Position numbers and translations under genes: made by a program
Source: UBA1672 sp964587815
Lineage (GTDB): Bacteria > Pseudomonadota > Alphaproteobacteria > Micavibrionales > Micavibrionaceae
Direction: 5' to 3'
DNA length: 5,349 nucleotides
NCBI GenBank assembly: GCA_964587815.1
Contig: CAZPMH010000044.1
Location: 1 to 5,349 of the forward strand
Shown here: piece after piece, positions 1-5,298 of the stretch
Layout of the letters: every line of letters begins with the position of its first letter
How positions within the stretch are numbered: position 1 is the first letter of the stretch
Notes under the pieces: model-generated
The model's input: only the letters and a program-made list of their open reading frames with translations
Databases searched by the model: none
Told to the model about the DNA's origin: nothing

Positions 1-39
1 ATCACTTGGTCGGAGGTTCGAATCCTTCCTGGGGAGCCA
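1..39 (+). tRNA. tRNA-Asn, 3' part only (5' half outside window)
   Basis: The window opens inside a tRNA gene. A T arm is visible at 12-28: stem GGAGG, loop TTCGAAT, stem CCTTC, closing with one G-U pair. It is followed by the 3' acceptor strand CTGGGGA, discriminator G and an encoded CCA ending at base 39. The five bases before the T stem (TGGTC) form a standard short variable loop, and TCACT before that is the 3' strand of the anticodon stem. The anticodon itself is missing. The implied 5' acceptor TCCCCAG with U1-A72 and G73 fits bacterial tRNA-Asn. tRNA-Gln shares U1-A72 and G73 but usually has a different acceptor stem, so Asn(GTT) is my inference. No hairpin terminator is visible downstream. 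Confidence 0.85.
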
Positions 40-97
40 TTCTTTACAATCCTCCGTATAAGCTACGACCATTTACTATAAAACTTGATGTGATATA

Positions 98-622
98 TTA
101 TCTTTTAGTTTTTTGGATTAAGGAGATCGTAAAAAAGGAATCCTGTGATTCATCAATCTTTCGGCCATAGCGGCCCGTATGTTGAAAAGCGGCTTCTTCT
201 TTGTTTAAGCACCCGTGATCCTTGCGCCGGATGTTAAAACGGCTCATTCGGCTATTACCTATGACAAAATACTCAATTTCAGTTTTTGAATAAATAAAGA
301 AAATTCCCCATTCAAAGTCATCGCCATGATAGGCTTCGTTTCGATCTCTATTCCTTACGCGGATATCTTTCTCTTCAAGACCATATGTTTGCGACATCCC
401 TTTGACTGGATCTGAATATGCACCTGGATCTGTAAAACATACTTTCAACCATTCACCAGGGTGAATGTCAGATACCACGACCACATCACCCATGACTTTA
501 AGGTGTGTTTTTATTTTTTCTAAAAACTCGTGGTCCTGCTTCCTCATAGTGTCCAAACAAGCCGATAATGAAAACGAAGCAAGTAACAAGAAAATGGCAA
601 TTAAACGTCTTTTTAAATTCAT
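98..622 (-). CDS. Small lipoprotein of unknown function
   Basis: The 174-residue product starts with a charged n-region (MNLKRR), a hydrophobic core at about 7-20 and a lipobox L19-S20-A21-C22, so it should be lipidated at Cys22 by the Lgt/Lsp pathway. Leu at +2 rather than Asp would send it to the outer membrane under the E. coli Lol rule. The mature part (about 150 residues) is mixed and strongly charged, with a helical start (25-45), then beta-rich stretches (V47-V50, W105-Y111, Y118-I121). Cys62 and Cys138 could form a disulfide in the periplasm. I do not recognise a family. The Shine-Dalgarno is weak, only an A-rich AGAAAAAAG just before the ATG. The gene is convergent with the tRNA at 1-39 and divergent from the antiporter gene. 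No terminator is visible between its stop and the tRNA. The signal peptide and lipobox make it a convincing gene; function is unassigned. Confidence 0.85.
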   Translation of the reverse strand: MNLKRRLIAIFLLLASFSLSACLDTMRKQDHEFLEKIKTHLKVMGDVVVVSDIHPGEWLKVCFTDPGAYSDPVKGMSQTYGLEEKDIRVRNRDRNEAYHGDDFEWGIFFIYSKTEIEYFVIGNSRMSRFNIRRKDHGCLNKEEAAFQHTGRYGRKIDESQDSFFTISLIQKTKR

Positions 623-644
623 ACTTTTTTCTATCTAAAATTCT

Positions 645-659
645 TCATCTTTTTGATGA
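645..659. repeat. Short inverted repeat in divergent spacer
   Basis: A perfect 5-bp inverted repeat (TCATC, five T, GATGA) lies in the 67-bp gap between the divergent lipoprotein and antiporter starts. It could form a small hairpin in the leader of either transcript or act as an operator half-site pair. At this length in AT-rich DNA it may also be chance. No convincing -35/-10 pair could be placed on either strand of the gap. Confidence 0.3.
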
Positions 660-689
660 GACTTCTCGAAATTATTGTATTCTTTCGTG

Positions 690-2402
690 ATGAAAGAATC
701 ACTATTAACAGGCGTTTTTTGGCATGCGGGAATTTTCTTAATTCTGGCCTCAATCATCATACCTGTTTTGCGGTTTTCAAAAATTCCCACTGCGCTTGGA
801 TACTTGTTGGCGGGAATTGCTTTGGGCCCCTATGGCATAGCGGTTCTATCTGATGTGATGCCTGTCTCCGGCTTTACAGGTTTACAAAATGCAGAGCATA
901 TAAAAATGCTCGCAGAACTTGGTATCATTCTACTCTTATTTGTTATTGGCCTGGAACTTACACCGCAAAGGCTCTGGCAAATGCGCAATCTCGTTTTCGG
1001 GCTGGGCACGGCGCAAGTCATATCCTCCGCGGCGGTTATCGGAACAATCGCCTACCTCTGGGGCAATTCATTTCAAGTCTCCCTCCTCCTTGGGCTTGGC
1101 CTTGCGCTCTCATCCACCGCCCTGATTATCCAGTGGCTGCAGGAACAAAAACTCTTCGCCTCTAATGTCGGACGCACAAGTTTTAGCGTTCTGCTCTTTC
1201 AAGACCTCGCCGTCATCCCGATTTTACTGTTGGTCACAATACTCAGCTCAGATGTCGGTGATAATATTGCTCAATATGTGTCCCTCTCTCTCGGTAAAAT
1301 GATCATGACCATCTTGGGCATATATTTTATTGGTAAGTTTATTCTCAAGCCTGTTTTTCTTTTTGCCAACAGGCACGGCGGCTCAGAGGTCTTTATGGCG
1401 CTTAGCCTGCTCGTCATTGTAACAAGCGCCTCAATCGCCAACGCTGCAGGCTTATCAATGGCACTCGGCGCGTTTATTGCGGGGCTATTGCTCGCCGACA
1501 CAGAATACAGGCACGAGATCGAAGCCCTGATCGTCCCGTTCAAAAGCATGCTACTCGGCATTTTCTTTGTCTCCTTCGGCATGGGGATCAATCTACACTT
1601 TATTGTCGAAGCGCCGATCTGGCTCTTCTTCTCTGTCATAGGTCTTATGACGATTAAGGCGACCATCGTATTCTTACTCTGCAGGCTGTGGAAACAATCC
1701 ACGTCCGTGTCAGTTGAAAGCGCTATTCTGTTATCTCAAGCAGGAGAATTCGGTTTACTTGTAGTCGGTGGCTTGCTTACCGCAGGCTTAATGTCCGAAA
1801 ATATCGGCCAATTCATGCTAATCGTAATCGGTATGACCATGTTTTTAACCCCGATTCTGGCTCCTATCGCCAGAAAAACAGGGCAATATATTGAAAACAA
1901 GTGCGTTAACAAGGAAGGTAAAATCCTGAACCAAGCAGAAGAAAAACAGGGCCATATCGTAATTTTTGGCTTCGGACGTGTCGGCAGAACAGTCGCAAAC
2001 GAAGTCTGCAAACAAGGCTTTTCTTTTATCGGTTTTGATAAAGATATCAACGCCGTAACTGAGGCACGATCCAAATCAAGCCCTGTTTATTTTGGTGACG
2101 CAATTAAAAGAAACACTTTAAAAGCTGCTGGCGTGAACAAAGCCTTGTGCGTTGTTGTGACAGTTGATGATGCCGTCTCGACCCAAAAAATGGTCATGGC
2201 AATTCGCAAAATATGTTCGTCAACGCCAATCGTCGTAAGGGCACAAACAACCGAAGATGCAAAACTTTACAATCAATTTGAAAATGTCGATGCAATCGCC
2301 GAAAATATGATCATCAGTCAAAAGCTATCAGAAGTCGTTTTCATGCACGGCGGTTATCATGAAACACAAGAAAAGCAGACTGAAGAAAAGCAGGCGGCCT
2401 GA
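690..2402 (+). CDS. Kef-type monovalent cation:proton antiporter (CPA2 family) with TrkA-N/RCK domain
   Basis: This 570-residue inner-membrane antiporter is of the CPA2 family (KefB/KefC type), expected to exchange cytoplasmic K+ or Na+ for H+ in pH or electrophile stress. Residues about 8-395 are membrane-spanning. Family landmarks are LGYLLAGIALGPYG (36-49), ELGIILLLFVIGLEL (76-90), SSTA (141-144), the ion-site LLFQD with Gln171-Asp172, GAFIAGLLLAD (260-270) and the QAGEF motif (350-354). A cytosolic TrkA-N/RCK nucleotide-binding domain covers about 420-552, with GFGRVG at 427-432 and acidic Asp450 ending the second strand. There is no TrkA-C domain, only a short Glu/Lys/Gln-rich tail. Length is slightly below E. 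coli KefC (about 620). I chose ATG690 because it gives the usual short N-terminus. In-frame TTG675 and GTG687 are alternatives, and none has a clear Shine-Dalgarno. The loop 275-284 lacks two acidic residues found in KefC, so glutathione gating is doubtful. No KefF/KefG-like ancillary gene is adjacent. K+ versus Na+ specificity cannot be read from sequence. Confidence 0.93.
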   Translation: MKESLLTGVFWHAGIFLILASIIIPVLRFSKIPTALGYLLAGIALGPYGIAVLSDVMPVSGFTGLQNAEHIKMLAELGIILLLFVIGLELTPQRLWQMRNLVFGLGTAQVISSAAVIGTIAYLWGNSFQVSLLLGLGLALSSTALIIQWLQEQKLFASNVGRTSFSVLLFQDLAVIPILLLVTILSSDVGDNIAQYVSLSLGKMIMTILGIYFIGKFILKPVFLFANRHGGSEVFMALSLLVIVTSASIANAAGLSMALGAFIAGLLLADTEYRHEIEALIVPFKSMLLGIFFVSFGMGINLHFIVEAPIWLFFSVIGLMTIKATIVFLLCRLWKQSTSVSVESAILLSQAGEFGLLVVGGLLTAGLMSENIGQFMLIVIGMTMFLTPILAPIARKTGQYIENKCVNKEGKILNQAEEKQGHIVIFGFGRVGRTVANEVCKQGFSFIGFDKDINAVTEARSKSSPVYFGDAIKRNTLKAAGVNKALCVVVTVDDAVSTQKMVMAIRKICSSTPIVVRAQTTEDAKLYNQFENVDAIAENMIISQKLSEVVFMHGGYHETQEKQTEEKQAA

Positions 2403-2414
2403 CAGGAGGATAAT

Positions 2415-3983
2415 TTACTGCTCAAGCGCTTGGTAAGCGCGAACATGCGCATCATGCAAATCACCATCTTCCGCAAGGCGTTTTTCATAGTCAAAACTAC
2501 TAACATTTTCGCCATGCGCATATGCGCGTGCGATTTCATCTACAACATCCATATTCTGCTCCAAGGCGTCCTTACCGATATAAATCGGCATATCTTCGAC
2601 AATAGGTTTCGGCAAATGTTCAGACGCATAAGGCAGAATATCCGCAACCGCCCTCTCATATTGTTTAACAAGGCTGCTAAAAAAACGCGTTGAAAGCCCG
2701 ATATCAAAAAATCCATCATCACGAAGCGAGACATATCGTTCAACATCATCTTGGCCAAGAAAATCTTCGCGTATTTTCCGTACCATAGGCTGCGTCAAAT
2801 ACAGCGGCGCACGGTCTTCCCCTTTGCGCGTATCAAATGCCAAACGCAAAGGGTGCATCTTATCTTCGGTAACAAGACTGTGCGCACAAGATGCTTCGGC
2901 CATGCCCCTATCTGCAGTCGGAACAGACTCACGCATTGAAAAATCATAAGGGTTTACAATAACCGTACTTGGCCCCTCATCCCCTTGATAAACATTTGAA
3001 GAAACGACATCAACTTCGTATGCCGCAAGCGCTTTGACCACTCTAACCAAGTTTTCAATAGACTTAGGGTCCTGGTCAAAGCGTGCACCTAGTATTCGTG
3101 CTTCCTTGCGCCCTGCAGGCAAATTTTCGAAAATCTGATCGATTGATTCTGCTTCTGTCTCATAATCAATATGCGCCAAGGCGACGACAGGATTTTCACA
3201 ATCATCATCTTCACCGCAACTGCGCACAATTAGGGTCACGCACTGGCTAACATTATCCGTGCCGATATCCTTATTATCGGAGATACCAATCTCTTTTTGC
3301 TCGACACGCAATGCTGTATCATCCAACTCGCCTTGGATACGCCTTGAACTGTTGAGCAATTGCCCTGCTTCAGGCTCTAAGCGAGCATAATAGTGTTCTG
3401 CACGTTGTTGTGCCTCTTCTTCAGAAATATCTTCAGACCAATGCGCACGATATGCCAACACAGTTTCCGCAACAGCATTATATCGCTTGTCACGATCACG
3501 GTAAGAGAAGTCTTCGTGCCCTTGCTCATCATGCAATGCAATCGCTTTATCATAAGCTGCTATCGCTCTTTCAGATAAGAACGCATCATCTTCAAAAACA
3601 TTATAAGGAAAATTAATATAACTTTGCGCGGCCAAGGAATACATATTCGCCGCTTCTTGCTTCAACCCCATATCAACGTAAATTTCTGCAGCATTAAGGT
3701 AATGATCGATTGATTTTTGTAGGTAATTCAAATCGCCTGACTCTGCAAAGTCGTTGGCAGCTCCATAAGCTGCAAACTCTTCTCTGGATGCCGGCGGCAC
3801 GGGCGTATATTTCCAATCGGTAGAAACACGCGCACGATCTTCCAAATTACCGGGCAAGGCTTTAATGGTAAGCAAAATATCTTCATCAGAAGCAGCATTA
3901 GGGTCAAACGGCTGACCACCAACAGTCAACATGCTGTTCGTATTCGTTGTCCATTGAGACTGTAAATCATCATCCTTTTGCAT
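2415..3983 (-). CDS. TPR-like protein with putative NTAN1/CheD-fold cysteine amidohydrolase domain
   Basis: The 522-residue acidic protein has no signal peptide or membrane segment, so it is cytoplasmic or exported by a signal-less route. Residues about 66-155 read as TPR-like helical pairs (YLNAAEIYVDMG, EAANMYSLAAQSY, AIAAYDKAIAL), and more charged helix follows to about 230. The region 243-365 resembles eukaryotic N-terminal asparagine amidohydrolase NTAN1 and, more distantly, the CheD deamidase fold: SQCVTLIVR with Cys248, ALAHID with His271, a T-x-AE stretch (276-279), ILGARF (297-302), a helix from about 308, then ADRG (357-360). In that family a Cys/His pair hydrolyses a side-chain amide, so Cys248 and His271 are candidate catalytic residues. 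Other cysteines (256, 262, 366) could instead bind metal. Residues 395-522 are unassigned. The start ATG has AGGA 9 nt upstream. The gene ends 12 bp from the convergent antiporter stop. It is certain as a gene; the enzymatic call rests on recalled family patterns and the substrate is unknown. Confidence 0.88.
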   Translation of the reverse strand: MQKDDDLQSQWTTNTNSMLTVGGQPFDPNAASDEDILLTIKALPGNLEDRARVSTDWKYTPVPPASREEFAAYGAANDFAESGDLNYLQKSIDHYLNAAEIYVDMGLKQEAANMYSLAAQSYINFPYNVFEDDAFLSERAIAAYDKAIALHDEQGHEDFSYRDRDKRYNAVAETVLAYRAHWSEDISEEEAQQRAEHYYARLEPEAGQLLNSSRRIQGELDDTALRVEQKEIGISDNKDIGTDNVSQCVTLIVRSCGEDDDCENPVVALAHIDYETEAESIDQIFENLPAGRKEARILGARFDQDPKSIENLVRVVKALAAYEVDVVSSNVYQGDEGPSTVIVNPYDFSMRESVPTADRGMAEASCAHSLVTEDKMHPLRLAFDTRKGEDRAPLYLTQPMVRKIREDFLGQDDVERYVSLRDDGFFDIGLSTRFFSSLVKQYERAVADILPYASEHLPKPIVEDMPIYIGKDALEQNMDVVDEIARAYAHGENVSSFDYEKRLAEDGDLHDAHVRAYQALEQ

Positions 3984-3992
3984 TCAGCGCAT

Positions 3993-3996
3993 TCCT
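3993..3996 (-). promoter_or_regulatory. Shine-Dalgarno of the 522-codon gene
   Basis: AGGA on the minus strand lies 9 nt before the ATG at 3983. It is a modest but well-placed ribosome binding site and supports this start. An earlier ATG just after it reads only two codons before a stop, so it is not a competing gene start. Confidence 0.5.
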
Positions 3997-4018
3997 AAAA
4001 CTCAATAGTGCAATAATC

Positions 4019-4047
4019 ACTCTAAAACAAAGCCGCCTTCTTAACAA
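4019..4047 (-). promoter_or_regulatory. Candidate promoter of the 522-codon gene
   Basis: On the minus strand TTGTTA (4042-4047) and TAGAGT (4019-4024) are 17 bp apart, each matching 4 of 6 consensus positions of a housekeeping sigma promoter. Transcription would start near 4012, giving a leader of about 28 nt that contains the AGGA ribosome site. The position downstream of a terminator makes a separate promoter reasonable, but the match is only moderate. Confidence 0.35.
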
Positions 4048-4051
4048 AAAA

Positions 4052-4071
4052 ATATGTAAAAAGCTACATAT
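4052..4071. repeat. Inverted repeat ATATGTA-n6-TACATAT upstream of -35
   Basis: This is a perfect 7-bp inverted repeat with a 6-base spacer, just upstream of the candidate -35 of the 522-codon gene and just beyond the terminator of the neighbouring gene. The position suits an activator or repressor site. The AT-rich composition means it could be coincidental. The half-site TACATAT recurs at 5117-5123 in the promoter region of the 318-codon gene. Confidence 0.35.
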
Positions 4072-4104
4072 AAAAAAGCGAAGACGAAAACTCTTCGCTT
4101 TTTG
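4072..4104 (-). terminator. Bidirectional rho-independent terminator
   Basis: There is a perfect 12-bp stem (AAAAAGCGAAGA at 4073-4084 against TCTTCGCTTTTT at 4092-4103) with a 7-base loop. On the minus strand it ends in a run of six T and lies about 24 nt after the stop of the 318-codon gene, exactly where its terminator should be. The A/T runs on both sides make it symmetric, so it could also stop plus-strand transcription. It separates the 318- and 522-codon genes into independent units. Confidence 0.9.
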
Positions 4105-4120
4105 TATTTGGAAAATGATA

Positions 4121-4136
4121 AATCTTTTTAAAGATT
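4121..4136. repeat. Palindrome over the stop codon of the 318-codon gene
   Basis: AATCTTT-TT-AAAGATT is a perfect 7-bp inverted repeat with a 2-base centre, spanning the TAA stop at 4128-4130. A 2-base loop is too tight for a full RNA hairpin, so any structure would open the inner pairs. It may add to termination with the strong hairpin that follows, or be chance in AT-rich sequence. Confidence 0.3.
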
Positions 4137-5084
4137 AACCCTCACTGGAACATCAGCGGGCGCGCTTTCAACTCCGTTTTGCGTCAACGCTTGTTCAGCT
4201 TCAGCAGTTCTGAAGGAAGCGTTTCCACCTGCGCCAAATTCCGTAAAGCCATCCGATATAACACTGCCGCCCCACTCCATCTCTGTCACAGCCAAACGTA
4301 CACCACCATTGTAATCCCATGTTTGAGCGGGTTCTTCCAGATTATTTAACATCTCAACAATCGCTGGCGTATCAATGGGCGTTGAATATCTGTACGGAAG
4401 GGGTTGTATACCAAAATCAGGCGCACCGAGTGAGAACTTATCCCAAGAAGATCCTTCGGGCTGCGCAGGAACGGCTTGCGACGGGTCAACGGATCTTCCA
4501 TCCCCGCCTAAGCCGAAATCATCAAGATCAAGACCGCCTAGACCAAAGCCACTTTGGCCACTACTGTTATGAAACTCCAGCTCCGGAGCTCCGGGCGGTG
4601 AAATTTGATTACCATCAGCATCTAAATACATGACTTCAGGTGTTGTATTCAAACTTACCGCAGCCATACCGGGATCAAGCTCAACCAAAACAGCAGTAAT
4701 GCCGTTCTCTTCAGCAAACTGAACGGCTTTTTGAAATTCCGTAGAATTATGAAGCTGCGCCGCTTCACGCGCCTCTTTATTGGGGTCCAAGTAAAAACCC
4801 GGATCAGGATCTATACCGTTTGGAAACCGTTCATTAAAACCATCATCGCCAATATCCTCTGGCTCTAAATAAAACCCGGGGTCTATATCATGATTTGGAA
4901 TTCTTAGTTCTTCTTCAACACCATCCCCGTCTATATCAATGGAAATTGGTGTCGGCTCAGGGTTCGTAGGATCAAAGAAATGCTTTTGAACATCGGAAAC
5001 ATCGTTATTAACGCCCCCAACATCTAATATTCGGTAGTAAAAAAAAGAATTATCGCTAGGCTTGATTCCGCCACTAACACCCAT
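4128..5084 (-). CDS. Acidic, cysteine-free repeat protein with Asp-rich Ca-binding-like loops; function unknown
   Basis: I do not recognise a family for this 318-residue protein. It is strongly acidic, rich in Asp, Glu, Gly and Pro, has only five lysines and no cysteine. It has no Sec signal, lipobox or membrane segment. IDIDGDGVEEEL (49-60) is a D-x-D-x-D-G loop of the kind found in Ca-binding thrombospondin-3/FG-GAP-like repeats; a second short DADGN occurs at 155-159. DPGFYL-E/D-P is present twice (68-75 and 94-101), and FGLGG twice at 10-residue spacing (180-184, 190-194) in a Gly/Asp-rich linker. The C-terminal third (about 235-318) looks more globular, with Trp256 and Trp271. The absence of Cys, acidity and Ca-like loops are typical of surface or type I-secreted proteins, but no RTX nonapeptides are seen and no transporter is adjacent. 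The start is firm: a GAGGTGA ribosome site lies 4 nt before the ATG. The gene has its own terminator and candidate promoter. Confidence 0.85.
   Translation of the reverse strand: MGVSGGIKPSDNSFFYYRILDVGGVNNDVSDVQKHFFDPTNPEPTPISIDIDGDGVEEELRIPNHDIDPGFYLEPEDIGDDGFNERFPNGIDPDPGFYLDPNKEAREAAQLHNSTEFQKAVQFAEENGITAVLVELDPGMAAVSLNTTPEVMYLDADGNQISPPGAPELEFHNSSGQSGFGLGGLDLDDFGLGGDGRSVDPSQAVPAQPEGSSWDKFSLGAPDFGIQPLPYRYSTPIDTPAIVEMLNNLEEPAQTWDYNGGVRLAVTEMEWGGSVISDGFTEFGAGGNASFRTAEAEQALTQNGVESAPADVPVRVNL
4503..4547 (-). repeat. FGLGG decapeptide-spaced repeat in the acidic protein
   Basis: Codons 180-194 of the 318-codon gene encode FGLGG, then LDLDD, then FGLGG again, a tandem repeat of 10 residues. 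It forms a flexible Gly/Asp-rich segment between the N-terminal acidic region and the C-terminal part. Confidence 0.6.
4782..4883 (-). repeat. Two copies of DPGFYL[D/E]P, 26 residues apart
   Basis: Codons 68-75 and 94-101 of the 318-codon gene encode DPGFYLEP and DPGFYLDP. The two copies use different synonymous codons at several positions (TAT/TAC, TTA/TTG, CCC/CCG), so the peptide is kept while the DNA has diverged. This suggests an old duplication under protein-level selection rather than a recent copy. Confidence 0.65.
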
Positions 5085-5088
5085 AACA

Positions 5089-5095
5089 TCACCTC
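5089..5095 (-). promoter_or_regulatory. Strong Shine-Dalgarno of the 318-codon gene
   Basis: GAGGTGA on the minus strand, 4 nt before the ATG at 5084, is the best ribosome binding site in the window. It fixes the start of the acidic protein and argues against the overlapping plus-strand reading frames being real. Confidence 0.8.
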
Positions 5096-5121
5096 AACAT
5101 TGAATTTTTTTATATTTACAT

Positions 5122-5150
5122 ATCTTACATTTTAAAAAGTTTAAGTGCAA
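5122..5150 (-). promoter_or_regulatory. Candidate promoter of the 318-codon gene
   Basis: On the minus strand TTGCAC (5145-5150) and TAAGAT (5122-5127) are separated by 17 bp. The -35 matches TTGACA at four of six positions and the -10 keeps the outer T, A and final A, T. Transcription would begin near 5115, leaving a leader of about 30 nt with the GAGGTGA site. The -35 lies in the right half of an inverted repeat at 5134-5156. Confidence 0.45.
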
Positions 5151-5156
5151 CTTTTT
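5134..5156. repeat. Inverted repeat AAAAAGTT-n7-AACTTTTT overlapping a -35
   Basis: This is a perfect 8-bp inverted repeat with a 7-base centre in the 214-bp AT-rich divergent spacer (5085-5298). Because it overlaps the candidate -35 of the 318-codon gene it could be a repressor site. It could alternatively be a weak hairpin; the stem has a single G-C pair, so it is a poor terminator. Confidence 0.4.
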
Positions 5157-5236
5157 CCAAATTTTACAAATAAAAAAAACACAAAATTTAAAAATTTCTC
5201 AAGCATCAGACAATAGCTTACAATCTTCATTTCGTT

Positions 5237-5265
5237 TTGACTCACCCATGGCTTGCTGATATTTA
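5237..5265 (+). promoter_or_regulatory. Tentative promoter for the rightmost gene
   Basis: TTGACT (5237-5242) is a near-consensus -35 about 57 bp upstream of the ATG at 5299. The best-spaced -10 is TATTTA (5260-5265) at 17 bp, which matches only half the consensus. The orientation fits the divergent plus-strand gene. The -35 is good and the -10 is weak. Confidence 0.3.
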
Positions 5266-5298
5266 TGCGATATATAAAAGACAAAAGAAAAAGCCGTA

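Noticed and set aside
1..97. tRNA 3' end as an integration site for a mobile island
   Set aside because: I found no second copy of the T-arm/acceptor sequence in the window and no integrase or phage gene. An attachment repeat could still lie outside the window.
1271..1702. Minus-strand open frame of 143 codons inside the antiporter gene
   Set aside because: It is a shadow of conserved transmembrane coding sequence; the antiporter frame carries clear family motifs throughout this stretch.
2426..2440. Hairpin GCGCTT-GGT-AAGCGC as the antiporter terminator
   Set aside because: There is no T-run on either side and it lies within the coding end of the convergent gene, so it does not qualify as an intrinsic terminator.
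3947..4138. Plus-strand open frame of 63 codons across the intergenic region
   Set aside because: It runs straight through the strong hairpin terminator and the start of the 522-codon gene, and its Lys/Arg-rich product simply reflects A-rich DNA.
4319..4633. Plus-strand open frame of 104 codons inside the 318-codon gene
   Set aside because: The opposite strand has a strong ribosome site, a well-placed terminator and meaningful internal repeats. The plus frame has no ribosome site and an incoherent composition.
4902..4940. Canonical EF-hand at the D-x-D-x-D-G loop of the acidic protein
   Set aside because: The residue at loop position 12 is Arg rather than Glu or Asp, and no flanking E and F helices are evident. 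I describe it only as a Ca-binding-like Asp loop.
5067..5084. N-myristoylation-like start (MGVSGG) on the acidic protein
   Set aside because: The eukaryotic signal prefers Ser or Thr at position 6, which is Gly here, and nothing else indicates a host-modified effector.
5085..5298. Small gene or RNA in the 214-bp AT-rich spacer
   Set aside because: No open frame of useful length with a ribosome site is present, and the structures seen are explained as promoter or operator candidates.
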